The notes beneath the pieces are model-generated. The model was not told the origin of the DNA. It searched no databases and worked only from the letters and a program-made list of their open reading frames with translations. Below, piece by piece: positions 18,542-27,086 of a stretch of 64,000 bases of DNA (the first letter of the stretch is position 1; each line of letters begins with the position of its first letter). Source of the DNA: Streptomyces sp. A1277 (GTDB lineage: Bacteria; Actinomycetota; Actinomycetes; Streptomycetales; Streptomycetaceae); contig NZ_SSBI01000012.1 in NCBI RefSeq assembly GCF_004795015.1, forward strand, positions 1-64,000, written 5' to 3'. The position numbers and the translations under genes are program-made.

Positions 18542-18574
18542 GGGCCGACCGCGGAGCCTTTCCGCGGTCGGCCC
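18542..18574 (+). terminator. Rho-independent-type hairpin
   Basis: A 14-base perfect stem, GGGCCGACCGCGGA pairing with TCCGCGGTCGGCCC, closes a 5-base loop. It begins 23 bases after the stop of the 205-residue secreted-protein gene. No clear T-run follows, which is common in Streptomyces. Confidence 0.85.
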
Positions 18575-18656
18575 GGCCTTCTCGTTCGGGCGCCGCGCGC
18601 TCGGGCGCAACCGCAGTACGAACTACCGATCGCACCCCGTGGAGGACAGGCCCGAT

Positions 18657-20165
18657 ATGCACACCCAGATACCTGTGACCCGTGCGGGGCGTTCCGTGCG
18701 GGTCGCTTCCGTCGCCGGTCTCGCCCTGCTCGCCGGGCTGTTGTCCGGGGGAGGCTCGGCCGCCGACGAGAGTCCTGGGCCCCTCAGCCTCGCGGCGGCC
18801 TGTGGACCCGAGGACAGCGGCACGGCGGCCGCGGCCACGGTCGGCGTATCGGTGGACGTCCCGGCGACCGGCGAGGCGGGCCGGCCCGTACAGCCGGGGC
18901 CGGTGACGCTCACCCTCACGCTCTCGCGGGCGGATCTCGCCGGGCTGTTGCCGGAAGGCACCGGGGCCGTCGTGAGCCGGGTGGCGCTCAAGGTGAAGGT
19001 CGCCCAGAACGGCGAGTCGGCCGAGGCGCCCTGGGAGCTCACCGCTCAGAGCACTTCGCTTCCCGCTGACGGTGACGTAGCGCTCGTCCACTCCGGTGAG
19101 GTCCCTTACGTGACGTTCGGATCCTCGGGCGACGTCGACTTCTCGGTCGGGGAGTTCACGGTCGAGCTGCTGTCCGCCACGGCGACGGCCGAGGAGACCG
19201 CACCGGCCCTTGCCACGCTGACCTGCCGGCTGAAGGAGGGGGAGGACGGACATCTGGCGACCACGCACGTGACGGACGGCTCCGGCACCGGACCGTCCGG
19301 AACCCCCGAGACACCCACCACGTCGGCGGGCGGTTCCGGCCGGGTGAAGGGGAAGGACATCACGCTGGAACCGCCGGCCGCCGATGACGAGGACACCGAC
19401 TTCTGCCCTGTCGACCCGCCGGTGGGGGAGATGGACGCGAGTGAGGCACCGCAGCCTCCGCCGGGCGATCCCGTCATCCCTACGGACCTCCCCACGGGAG
19501 GGACCTTCAGCTGCGCCTACGCACTGGGTCTGGCCAACGTGTACAAGCTGAACGGGGCCATGATCATCAACGATCCCGACAACCCGGCGCTCATCAGCGT
19601 CCTTGCGTCCAAGCGCACGGCGTCGCGATCGGCGCAGAAGCCGGGCGGGGCGTACCTCCGTATCGATTCGCTCGCCAACCTGGACCTTCCGGACGCCGAA
19701 TCCACCTTCCTCACTTTCGGTTTCCAGCCGGTGACGGCGAAGGTCTCGTTCGAGAACGGCCCCATCACCATCTCGACGGGCAACTACGGTTCCGGCGCCA
19801 GTCGGGTGGCGTTCTCCACGGCCTACTTCAAGCAGTCGCTGCGCCTCCACGATGTCAAGGTCAACGGCACTCCGTTGGACGTGGGAAGCAACTGCCGGAC
19901 GTCGAAGCCGTTCAAGGTGGCGCTGGACGGGGGAGCCGATTACACCAACGTCGCTCTGGGCGGCGTCCTGGAGGGCGAGGTCGACATCCCGCCCTTCACC
20001 GGCTGCGGTACGGGTGGTGAGGACCTGAACCCGCTTTTCACCGCCTCCCTTTCGGGCCCCGGGAACCGGGTCTTCATGAACCAGGCCCCGACCTGTGTTC
20101 CGGCGAACCCCACCAGGTCGTACTGCCCGCCCCCGCTGCCCGAACTGCCCGGCTCGAAGCCCTGA
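18657..20165 (+). CDS. Secreted protein with DUF6801-like domain (502 aa)
   Basis: This exported protein starts with a signal peptide (SVRVASVAGLALLAGLLSGG). A beta-rich domain over residues 35-200, with a Cys near each end, resembles DUF6801; that assignment is from memory of the pattern and tentative. A Pro/Thr/Gly linker follows (about 205-285), then a second beta domain beginning FSCAYALGLANVYKLNGAMI and ending in a Cys/Pro-rich tail. The ATG at 18657 is chosen because GGAGG at 18641-18645 precedes it; an in-frame GTG at 18639 would overlap that site. It converges with the 311-residue secreted protein and shares a terminator with it. Confidence 0.82.
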   Translation: MHTQIPVTRAGRSVRVASVAGLALLAGLLSGGGSAADESPGPLSLAAACGPEDSGTAAAATVGVSVDVPATGEAGRPVQPGPVTLTLTLSRADLAGLLPEGTGAVVSRVALKVKVAQNGESAEAPWELTAQSTSLPADGDVALVHSGEVPYVTFGSSGDVDFSVGEFTVELLSATATAEETAPALATLTCRLKEGEDGHLATTHVTDGSGTGPSGTPETPTTSAGGSGRVKGKDITLEPPAADDEDTDFCPVDPPVGEMDASEAPQPPPGDPVIPTDLPTGGTFSCAYALGLANVYKLNGAMIINDPDNPALISVLASKRTASRSAQKPGGAYLRIDSLANLDLPDAESTFLTFGFQPVTAKVSFENGPITISTGNYGSGASRVAFSTAYFKQSLRLHDVKVNGTPLDVGSNCRTSKPFKVALDGGADYTNVALGGVLEGEVDIPPFTGCGTGGEDLNPLFTASLSGPGNRVFMNQAPTCVPANPTRSYCPPPLPELPGSKP

Positions 20166-20191
20166 CCGAAGCCCTGCCCGACCGGCGCACA

Positions 20192-20230
20192 CCGAAGGGG
20201 CCACCTCCGCAAGGAGAGTGGCCCCTTCGG
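20192..20230. terminator. Bidirectional terminator hairpin
   Basis: A perfect 13-base stem, CCGAAGGGGCCAC against GTGGCCCCTTCGG, with a 13-base loop lies between the convergent stops at 20165 and 20251. It can serve both secreted-protein genes. Confidence 0.88.
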
Positions 20231-20250
20231 GGTTTCGGGCCCGAGGGCGG

Positions 20251-21186
20251 TTACCGCGCCGCCGAGTGCCAGTACTGAGACAGCAGCTTGCCCGCGTTGG
20301 GCGCCGCGTCACGCGGCTTGTTCATCGTCGCCACGTACGTCTGCGCGTCGTTCAGCGTGACGTTGTTGTTGCCGGAGGCCGACGGGAGGCCCGTCTTCAG
20401 GTTCACGGCCCAGTTGAGCGCGCCGAGCAGACCGCAGCCGTTGGTGCCGGGGACCGCGTACGTCGTGTCGGTCTGGGTGGCGCCCAGGAGGTTGAGCCGG
20501 TTCATGGGACCGGTCGTGTCCAGGGTGCCGTCGCCGGCGAACTTCTCGCTGCTGATGGCCGGCTGGGTCAGGTTCTGCGGCTTGAGCAGGATCGGGTCGG
20601 AGGAGGAGCCGATGTAGCACTTGTCGCCGAGGAGCGGGTTCTGCAGGTGGATGCGGACCGGCAGGGTGACGATCGGCTTCCCTGTCGTCGTGCCCGCCAC
20701 GAGCTGGAAGCCGGTCGGGGTGTTGACCGATTCGATGGTCGCCGTCACCCGGTTCAGGTTGACGTCGCTGAGTGTGTTGCAGATGCCGGTGACCACGGGG
20801 ACGCCACTGGGGCACATCAGGCCGAGCAGGCCGCCCGGCACCTTCGCGGAGTCCGCGACGAGCGCGCCGCCCGCCGGGGAGACCACGGTCGACAGGCCAC
20901 CGGGGTGGGTGACCACGCCGAGCTGGAGGTCGCTGGCGCCGACCGGCACCTCGGTGTTGCCGAGCTTGATGGAGCCGCTGGCCGAGTGGGACGACACACA
21001 GATGGCGGTGTCCGTCGCTCCGTCCGCGGCCAGCATGGCGGGGTCGTCCACCGGGCAGCGGCTGAACGGTGCCCAACTGCCGTTCAGCGTCGTGGCGGCC
21101 GTGGCCGAACCCATCGACGCGACGGCGGCGAATGCGGTGAAGGAGGCCAGCAGCCCCAGACGTACCCGGTTCGAGTCAGTTCTCAT
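20251..21186 (-). CDS. Secreted protein of unknown function (311 aa)
   Basis: This exported protein has a signal peptide (LGLLASFTAFAAVASMGSAT, cleavage near ATAA at about residue 31). The mature part is beta-rich, with Cys at SRCPVDD, AICVS, LMCPSG, GICNT, DKCYIG and NGCGLLG, i.e. three likely disulfides. It recalls lipid-associated secreted proteins found near actinomycete mce loci, but I cannot name a family. The ATG has AGGGGAAG upstream. It is read away from the mce operon, and a copy of the shared promoter element lies at 21350-21380. Confidence 0.82.
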   Translation of the reverse strand: MRTDSNRVRLGLLASFTAFAAVASMGSATAATTLNGSWAPFSRCPVDDPAMLAADGATDTAICVSSHSASGSIKLGNTEVPVGASDLQLGVVTHPGGLSTVVSPAGGALVADSAKVPGGLLGLMCPSGVPVVTGICNTLSDVNLNRVTATIESVNTPTGFQLVAGTTTGKPIVTLPVRIHLQNPLLGDKCYIGSSSDPILLKPQNLTQPAISSEKFAGDGTLDTTGPMNRLNLLGATQTDTTYAVPGTNGCGLLGALNWAVNLKTGLPSASGNNNVTLNDAQTYVATMNKPRDAAPNAGKLLSQYWHSAAR

Positions 21187-21349
21187 GTCTTCCCCTTTTT
21201 CCGATGGGAGGCGGCCGCCGTCGAGGCGGCCCGGTGAACCCGGAGATGCTCGGTGCGCAGCGGAATTGAGCGCGGAATGCGGAATGCGGAATGCGGGTGC
21301 CGGGATCGCGACGGGCCGTGCCGAGGCGAAATTCCCTTCACCGAGCCGT

Positions 21350-21380
21350 GAGGTTACTGGCGGGAAACACCGGGGCACAA
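21350..21380 (-). promoter_or_regulatory. Minus-strand copy of the mce-type promoter element
   Basis: Read on the minus strand, TTGTGC (21375-21380) and TAACCT (21351-21356) are 18 bases apart, with TTTCCCGCCAGTAA spanning the spacer and -10 box. It aligns without gaps to the element at 17728-17758, with 18 of 31 positions identical. It lies about 165 bases before the 311-residue secreted-protein gene. Confidence 0.45.
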
Positions 21381-21699
21381 TGCCGCCGTATGAGAATCTG
21401 TGGGCGGGACGGGCATCTCTTCCCCGGGTGAGTACGAGATCCGGCCTTCTTGTCACATCGTGCGTACGCCCTCGCGGGCTCCGTACCGCCGACCACCGGC
21501 ACCATATACGGAACTCCGCCTCCCACTTGTGTATTCGAGCCGGTCCCGAGCGCTTCTCGGCGATCCGTGCACCGACCCTGCCCAGGCCGGCCGATGGCGG
21601 AACTTGTCACTCGGAGACAGTTTTTCCGGCCGCCTTGCTCAGCCGGTGCGAAAGGGCGGACGGCTTTGCGCTCTCGCGCGAAAACTTGATGACCTGGTA

Positions 21700-21729
21700 T
21701 TGCGGGGCAGGTTACTCGGCCGTAACGTC
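21700..21729 (+). promoter_or_regulatory. Promoter-like element of the mce operon
   Basis: TTGCGG (21700-21705) and TAACGT (21723-21728) have -35/-10 spacing of 17 bases. GTTAC-N6-GTAAC (21711-21726), containing TTACTC, lies between and over the -10 box, an ideal place for a repressor. The segment matches 17728-17758 except for one gap and a few substitutions. Confidence 0.55.
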
Positions 21730-21965
21730 GCCTCCGTCAGCAACTCCTCCGGTGCGTCCGGAGACTGCTCACCCGTCGGGAGGCGACCCAGGCACATCCC
21801 CAGTGTCCGGGTTTCCGGTCCAGGAGGGCATCGGCCCCAGGAATCTTCACGCCGGCGGAGCTCCTCCTCCGGAACCCCGCGGCGCAGACCCCTCTGGGCC
21901 GCGGGGTCCCGGCCTGCAACGACGGATGAGAGTGCGCAGTTGTTCACAAGATCGGGTCCGTGATC

Positions 21966-21980
21966 TGTCATCGGATGACA
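21966..21980. promoter_or_regulatory. Perfect 15-base palindrome before the mce operon
   Basis: TGTCATC and GATGACA flank a single central G. It lies 117 bases before the mkl start, in the region where GntR- or TetR-type regulators would be expected to act on an mce operon. The regulator is unknown. Confidence 0.55.
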
Positions 21981-22097
21981 AACGGGCCGGATCTTTGCGA
22001 ATGGGCTGTTCAAGGGCTTGTCCTGGCGGTGCAGGTGAACTTAACGTGCGCCCCTTGGTGCACTTCTGTCACTTCGTGAGCGCATGCAGGAGGTGGG

Positions 22098-23093
22098 ATG
22101 GGAATCGAAGTAGTGGTCGAGGGACTCACCAAGTCTTTCGGCAAGCAGAACATCTGGCAGGATGTGTCGCTCACGCTTCCCGCAGGCGAGGTCAGTGTCA
22201 TGCTCGGCCCGTCCGGTACGGGAAAGACGGTGTTCCTGAAATCCATCATCGGCCTGCTCAAACCTGAACGCGGTCGCGTTCTCGTCAATGGCGTCGACAT
22301 GGTGAACGGCTCCGAGCGCGACATCATGGAGACCCGCAAGCTCTTCGGTCTCATGTTCCAGGACGGCGCCCTTTTCGGGTCGATGTCACTTTTCGACAAC
22401 ATCGCCTTCCCGCTGCGGGAGCACACCCGCAAGAAGGAATTCGAGATCCGCCGCATCGTGATGGAGCGGATCGACGTGGTGGGCCTCCTCGGGGCCGAGA
22501 ACAAGCTGCCCGGCGAGATATCCGGCGGCATGCGCAAGCGGGCCGGCCTGGCAAGGGCCCTCGTCCTGGACCCGCAGATCATCCTCTGCGACGAACCCGA
22601 CTCCGGTCTCGACCCGGTCCGCACCGCCTACATCTCCCAGCTCCTCGTCGACCTGAACGCCCAGATCGACGCGACGATGCTCATCGTCACCCACAACCTC
22701 GACATCGCCTCCACCGTGCCGGACAACATGGGGATGCTGTTCTGCCGCAACCTCGTCACCTTCGGGCCGCGCGAGGTGCTGCTCACCAGCGACCTGCCCG
22801 TCGTCAACCAGTTCCTCGCCGGCCGCTGCGAGGGACCCATCGGCATGTCCGAGGAGAAGGACGCCGCCACCCTCGCCGCCGAGGAGCGACACGGCTACGG
22901 CCAGGGCATCAGCTCGGCCAACGCCCCGCGCACCGTCGTCCCGCAGCTGGAGCCCTCGCCCGGCCTGCCGGTCCGCCAGGGCGCCCTGCGCCGCCGGGAG
23001 CGGGTCATGTCGATGGTGGGGCAGCTGCCGGAGGCGGCCCGTACCGCCATCCTCAACAGCTACAGCCCGGCCGCGGGCGGTGGACGCCTGTGA
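22098..23093 (+). CDS. mkl: Mce transporter ATPase (Mkl/MceG)
   Basis: This 331-residue ABC ATPase is expected to power the Mce lipid transporter from the cytoplasmic side. Walker A is GPSGTGKT near residue 36, the Q-loop FQDGALF near 92, the signature ISGGMRKRAGLARAL near 142, Walker B IILCDEPDSGLDP near 160, and the H-loop VTHN near 196. A C-terminal extension of about 85 residues follows the ABC domain, as in MceG. In Mycobacterium tuberculosis the ATPase gene is unlinked; here it leads the operon. AGGAGG lies four bases before the ATG. It overlaps yrbEA by GTGA. Confidence 0.95.
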   Translation: MGIEVVVEGLTKSFGKQNIWQDVSLTLPAGEVSVMLGPSGTGKTVFLKSIIGLLKPERGRVLVNGVDMVNGSERDIMETRKLFGLMFQDGALFGSMSLFDNIAFPLREHTRKKEFEIRRIVMERIDVVGLLGAENKLPGEISGGMRKRAGLARALVLDPQIILCDEPDSGLDPVRTAYISQLLVDLNAQIDATMLIVTHNLDIASTVPDNMGMLFCRNLVTFGPREVLLTSDLPVVNQFLAGRCEGPIGMSEEKDAATLAAEERHGYGQGISSANAPRTVVPQLEPSPGLPVRQGALRRRERVMSMVGQLPEAARTAILNSYSPAAGGGRL

Positions 23094-23944
23094 CCGCCCC
23101 GATGCCCGTACGGCCCCCCGAGGAGCCGGTGGACCACGTCCCGGAGCCCGAGAAGGCGCCCGAGGCCCCGCGCCCCAGCAGGCTCACCGCACCGCTGCGC
23201 GAGACCGGACGGCTCTTCGCCCTGGCCGGGACCGTGAGCCGGGAGACCTTCCGACGGCCCTTCCAGGTCCGGGAGTTCATCGAGCAGTTCTGGTTCGTCG
23301 CCAGCGTCACGATCCTGCCCGCCGCCCTCGTCTCCATCCCGTTCGGCGCGGTCATCGCCCTCCAGGTCGGCTCGCTCACCCAGCAGCTCGGCGCCCAGTC
23401 CTTCACCGGCGGCGCCAGCGTCCTCGCCGTCATCCAGCAGGCGAGCCCGATCATCGTGGCCCTGCTGGTCTCCGGGGCGGCGGGCTCCGCGATCTGCGCC
23501 GACCTCGGCTCCCGCAAGATCCGCGAGGAGCTGGACGCGATGGAGGTCATGGGCGTCTCGCCCGTGCAGCGCCTCGTCGTCCCGCGCGTCCTGGCCACCA
23601 TGCTCGTCGCCGTCCTGCTCAACGGCCTCGTCTCGGTCGTCGGCACCCTCGGCGGCTACTTCTTCAACGTGATCCTTCAACACGGCACCCCGGGCGCCTA
23701 CCTCTCCAGCTTCTCCGCCCTCGCCCAGCTGCCGGACCTCTACGTCAGCGAGATCAAGGCGCTCATCTTCGGCTTCATCGCCGGCATCGTCGCCGCCTAC
23801 CGCGGCCTCAACCCGCGCGGCGGCCCGAAGGGGGTGGGCGACGCGGTCAACCAGTCCGTCGTCATCACCTTCATGCTGCTGTTCTTCGTGAACATGGTCC
23901 TCACGGCGATCTACCTCCAGATCGTCCCCGCGAAGGGGAGCTGA
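23090..23944 (+). CDS. yrbEA: Mce transporter permease YrbEA (MlaE family)
   Basis: This 284-residue MlaE-type permease is one of the two membrane subunits of the Mce importer. After a 60-residue cytoplasmic N-terminus there are five to six hydrophobic helices, with the family loop KIREELDAMEVMGVSPVQRL near residues 144-163 that couples to the ATPase. The GTG start overlaps mkl. It is followed after three bases by the second permease. Confidence 0.95.
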   Translation: MTAPMPVRPPEEPVDHVPEPEKAPEAPRPSRLTAPLRETGRLFALAGTVSRETFRRPFQVREFIEQFWFVASVTILPAALVSIPFGAVIALQVGSLTQQLGAQSFTGGASVLAVIQQASPIIVALLVSGAAGSAICADLGSRKIREELDAMEVMGVSPVQRLVVPRVLATMLVAVLLNGLVSVVGTLGGYFFNVILQHGTPGAYLSSFSALAQLPDLYVSEIKALIFGFIAGIVAAYRGLNPRGGPKGVGDAVNQSVVITFMLLFFVNMVLTAIYLQIVPAKGS

Positions 23945-23947
23945 CCC

Positions 23948-24751
23948 ATGTCGATGCTCGGCTGGCTGGACAGATCCGGCGACCAGCTCACCTTCTACGT
24001 ACGGGCCCTGCTCTGGATACCCCGCACCCTGCGCCGCTACCTCAAGGAGGTGCAGCGCCTGCTCGCCGAGGTCGCCTTCGGCAGCGGCGGCCTCGGGGTC
24101 GTCGGCGGCACCATCGGCGTCATGATCGCGATGACCCTGGCCACCGGCACGGTCGTCGGCCTCCAGGGATACGCGGCCCTCAACCAGATCGGCACCGCCG
24201 CCTTCACCGGCTTCATCTCCGCGTACTTCAACACCCGCGAGATCGCCCCGCTCGTCGCCGGCCTCGCCCTGTCCGCGACCGTGGGGGCGGGCTTCACCGC
24301 CCAGCTCGGCGCCATGCGGATCAACGAGGAGGTCGACGGACTGGAGTCGATGGGCGTGCGCTCCATGCCCTACCTCGTCACCACCCGCATCATCGCCGGC
24401 GTGGTCGCCATCATCCCGCTCTACGCGATCGGGCTGCTCTCCTCGTACGTCGCCTCCCGCTACGTCACCGTCCTGTTCAACGGCCAGTCGGCGGGCACCT
24501 ACGACCACTACTTCAACCTCTTCCTGTCCCCGGCGGACGTGCTCCTTTCGGTGCTCAAGGTGCTGATCTTCAGCGTGATGGTGATCCTCGCGCACTGCTA
24601 CTACGGCTACCACGCCACCGGCGGCCCCGCCGGGGTCGGTGTGGCAGTCGGCCGGTCGGTGCGCAACGCGATCGTGCTGATCAGCGTCACCGACTTCTTC
24701 CTCTCGCTCGCCATCTGGGGCGCCACGACGACCGTGAAGGTGGCCGGCTGA
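23948..24751 (+). CDS. yrbEB: Mce transporter permease YrbEB (MlaE family)
   Basis: This 267-residue MlaE-type permease presumably forms a heterodimer with YrbEA. Its coupling loop is RINEEVDGLESMGVRSMPYL near residues 122-141. The helices include GGTIGVMIAMTLATG and VVAIIPLYAIGLLSS. The ATG at 23948 is preceded by GGGGAG. The stop overlaps the mceA start (TGATG). Confidence 0.95.
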   Translation: MSMLGWLDRSGDQLTFYVRALLWIPRTLRRYLKEVQRLLAEVAFGSGGLGVVGGTIGVMIAMTLATGTVVGLQGYAALNQIGTAAFTGFISAYFNTREIAPLVAGLALSATVGAGFTAQLGAMRINEEVDGLESMGVRSMPYLVTTRIIAGVVAIIPLYAIGLLSSYVASRYVTVLFNGQSAGTYDHYFNLFLSPADVLLSVLKVLIFSVMVILAHCYYGYHATGGPAGVGVAVGRSVRNAIVLISVTDFFLSLAIWGATTTVKVAG

Positions 24752-26058
24752 TGAATTCCCGCGCCACCAGGACCACCGGCCGCAGAACCGCCGGCATCGC
24801 CTTCTTCCTCGTACCCGCCGTCCTCATCTGGGTCTCGGTCGCGGTGTACGAGAAGGACTTCACCCACGACGCGACCGTCACCGTACGCACGTCGAGCGTG
24901 GGCAACGAGATGCACGACAACGCCGACGTGAAGCTGCGCGGGGTCGTCGTCGGCCAGGTCCGCGACATCGCGGCCGACGGCGACGGCGCCCGGCTCACCC
25001 TCGCGATCAAGCCGGACAAGCTGGACCGCATCCCGGCCGACGTCACCGCCCAGATGCTGCCCACCACCCTCTTCGGCGAACGGTTCGTCGCCCTCGTACC
25101 GCCCGCCGTGCCCTCGGCGAAGACCCTCAGCGCCGGTGACGTCATCCCGCAGGACCGCTCCAGCAACGCCATCGAGCTGGAAGAGGTCCTCGACAACGTC
25201 CTGCCCCTGCTGACCGCGGTGAAGCCGGAGAAGCTGTCCGCCACCCTCAACGCGGTCTCCACCGCCCTCCAGGGCCGCGGCGAACAGCTCGGCGACACCC
25301 TCGTCAAGCTCGACGCCCACCTGCAGAGGTTCAACCCCCAACTCCCCACGCTCAACGAGGACATCAAGGAATTCGTCAAGGTGAGCCGGCTCTACGCGGA
25401 CTCCGCCCCCGACGTCCTGGACGCCCTCACCGACTTCACCACCACCAGTGGCACCCTCGCCGAACAGCAGGCCGACCTCGCCAACCTGTACGGCTCCACC
25501 ACCGCGTCGGCCCGCGACCTCACCGCCTTCTTCCAGCGGAACAAGGACAACCTCATCCGGCTCGCCGCCACCGGCCGGCCCACCCTGGAAACCCTCGCGA
25601 AGTACTCCTCGGAGTTCCCCTGCACCCTGCGCACCATCTCCGGGTTCATCCCGGCCATGGACAAGGCGCTCGGCAAGGGCACCGACCAGCCGGGACTGCA
25701 CGTCACGCTCAAGACCGTGCCGTCCAAGGGGAAGTACGCGGCGGGCAGGGACACCCCGGTCTACAACGCCACCGGCGGACCGCACTGCTACTCCATCCCC
25801 TATGTCGGCCAGACCGTGCCGACCGCCGACGTCAGGACCGCCGAGGACACCGGCACCGCGGCGGACCCGGAGACGGCCACCCCGGTGGAGGTCCCGGCGG
25901 CGGACGCCTCGCTCGGCATGCCCAACTCACCGCAGGAGAGCCGGCTCGTCAACGAACTGGTCGCTCCCTCACTGAAAGTCCGGCCGCAGGCCCTGCCCGA
26001 GTGGAGCAGCGTGCTCATCGGCCCGGCCTTCCGCGGTGTGGAGGTGAAGCTCAAGTGA
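24751..26058 (+). CDS. mceA: Mce family protein MceA
   Basis: This 435-residue protein has one N-terminal membrane helix (GIAFFLVPAVLIWVSVAVY) and an MCE/MlaD domain over about residues 35-110 (VKLRGVVVGQVRDIAADGDG). A long helical region follows, with a low-complexity acidic tail. MCE proteins assemble as a hexamer forming a lipid channel across the periplasm or cell wall. The ATG overlaps the yrbEB stop. Cys pairs (FPCTL, PHCYS) in the second half match the mceA pattern. The cargo (sterol, fatty acid or other) is not evident. Confidence 0.93.
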   Translation: MNSRATRTTGRRTAGIAFFLVPAVLIWVSVAVYEKDFTHDATVTVRTSSVGNEMHDNADVKLRGVVVGQVRDIAADGDGARLTLAIKPDKLDRIPADVTAQMLPTTLFGERFVALVPPAVPSAKTLSAGDVIPQDRSSNAIELEEVLDNVLPLLTAVKPEKLSATLNAVSTALQGRGEQLGDTLVKLDAHLQRFNPQLPTLNEDIKEFVKVSRLYADSAPDVLDALTDFTTTSGTLAEQQADLANLYGSTTASARDLTAFFQRNKDNLIRLAATGRPTLETLAKYSSEFPCTLRTISGFIPAMDKALGKGTDQPGLHVTLKTVPSKGKYAAGRDTPVYNATGGPHCYSIPYVGQTVPTADVRTAEDTGTAADPETATPVEVPAADASLGMPNSPQESRLVNELVAPSLKVRPQALPEWSSVLIGPAFRGVEVKLK

Positions 26059-27086
26059 AGCGCCGCTCCCTCGCGGGACCGCTCGCGAAATCGATCGTCT
26101 TCATCGTGGTGACGAGCCTGGCCACCACGGTCCTGGCCCTGTCCATCGCCAACACCGGCGTGGGCGACACCCGTTCGTACCGGGCCAGGTTCACCGACGC
26201 GACCGGCCTCATCGTCGGGGACAGCGTCCGGATCGCCGGCGTCAAGGTCGGCCAGGTCGAGTCCGTCGAGGTCGCCGACCGCCGGGTCGCCGAGGTCGGC
26301 TTCAGCGTCCGCAAGGGCCGCAAGCTCCCGGCGTCGGTGACCGCGTCGATCAAGTACCTCAACATGGTCGGCCAGCGCTACATCGACCTGGACCAGGGTG
26401 CGGGCCCCGTCGGCGAGAGCTTCGCCCCGGGCGCCACCATCCCGCTCTCGCGCACCACCCCGGCGCTCGACCTGACCCAGCTCTTCAACGGCTTCCAGCC
26501 GCTCTTCGAAGGGCTCTCCCCTCCCGACGTCAACCAGCTGGCCGGTTCCATCGTCCAGGTCCTCCAGGGCGAGGGCGGCACCGTCGACAGCATCCTCCAG
26601 CACGTCGGCTCGCTGACCGGCACAGTCGCCGCCAAGGACAAGGTGATCGGCGAGGTGATCAAGAACCTCAACACGGTCCTGAAGACCGTCAACGACCGGG
26701 AGGCCGGCTTCAACGACCTCGTCGACACCCTCCAGGAACTCGTCACCGGCTTCGCGGGCGACCGCAAGCCGCTCGGTGAGGCCGTCACCGCGATGGGCGC
26801 GCTCACCACGGTCACCGCGGACCTCTTCGAGGACGGCCGCGGGCCCCTCAAGGCCGACATCAAGGAACTCGGCCGGCTCTCCGGGAACCTCGCCGACAAC
26901 TCCCCGAAGATCGTCGACTTCCTGGAGAAGACCCCGGCCAAGATGGAGGCCATCGGCCGCCTCACCTCGTACGGCTCCTGGCTCAACCTCTACCTCTGCG
27001 AGGCCAAGGTCAGCGGCGTCACGACCAGCGACGGCAGCACCCCGCCGACCGGCATCGAGATCACCCAGCCGAGGTGCCTGTCATGA
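26055..27086 (+). CDS. mceB: Mce family protein MceB
   Basis: This 343-residue MCE protein has an N-terminal helix (SIVFIVVTSLATTVLALSIA) and an MCE domain with VRIAGVKVGQVESVEVAD near residues 58-75. A long helical stretch is followed by two Cys near the end (LYLCEAK, QPRCLS), a pattern shared with other MceB and MceC proteins. The GTG start overlaps the mceA stop, and the end overlaps mceC by ATGA. Confidence 0.93.
   Translation: MKRRSLAGPLAKSIVFIVVTSLATTVLALSIANTGVGDTRSYRARFTDATGLIVGDSVRIAGVKVGQVESVEVADRRVAEVGFSVRKGRKLPASVTASIKYLNMVGQRYIDLDQGAGPVGESFAPGATIPLSRTTPALDLTQLFNGFQPLFEGLSPPDVNQLAGSIVQVLQGEGGTVDSILQHVGSLTGTVAAKDKVIGEVIKNLNTVLKTVNDREAGFNDLVDTLQELVTGFAGDRKPLGEAVTAMGALTTVTADLFEDGRGPLKADIKELGRLSGNLADNSPKIVDFLEKTPAKMEAIGRLTSYGSWLNLYLCEAKVSGVTTSDGSTPPTGIEITQPRCLS

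Larger units (their letters stand above)
21187..22097. other. 911-base intergenic region upstream of the mce operon
   Basis: No gene is supported in this unusually long spacer between the divergent secreted-protein gene and mkl. It contains a minus-strand promoter-like element (21350-21380), a plus-strand one (21700-21729) and a 15-base palindrome (21966-21980). If the 21700 promoter is used, the mce mRNA would carry a leader of about 360 bases. AGGAGG at 22088-22093 is the ribosome binding site of mkl. Confidence 0.6.

Noticed and set aside
21639..22013. 124-codon minus-strand open frame upstream of mkl
   Set aside because: It has no recognisable domain, an atypical composition and no ribosome binding site; it overlaps the shared promoter element.
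20621..22267. 548-codon plus-strand open frame crossing the mce upstream region
   Set aside because: It runs antisense through the secreted-protein gene and into mkl in another frame. Most of it is non-coding spacer with different composition.
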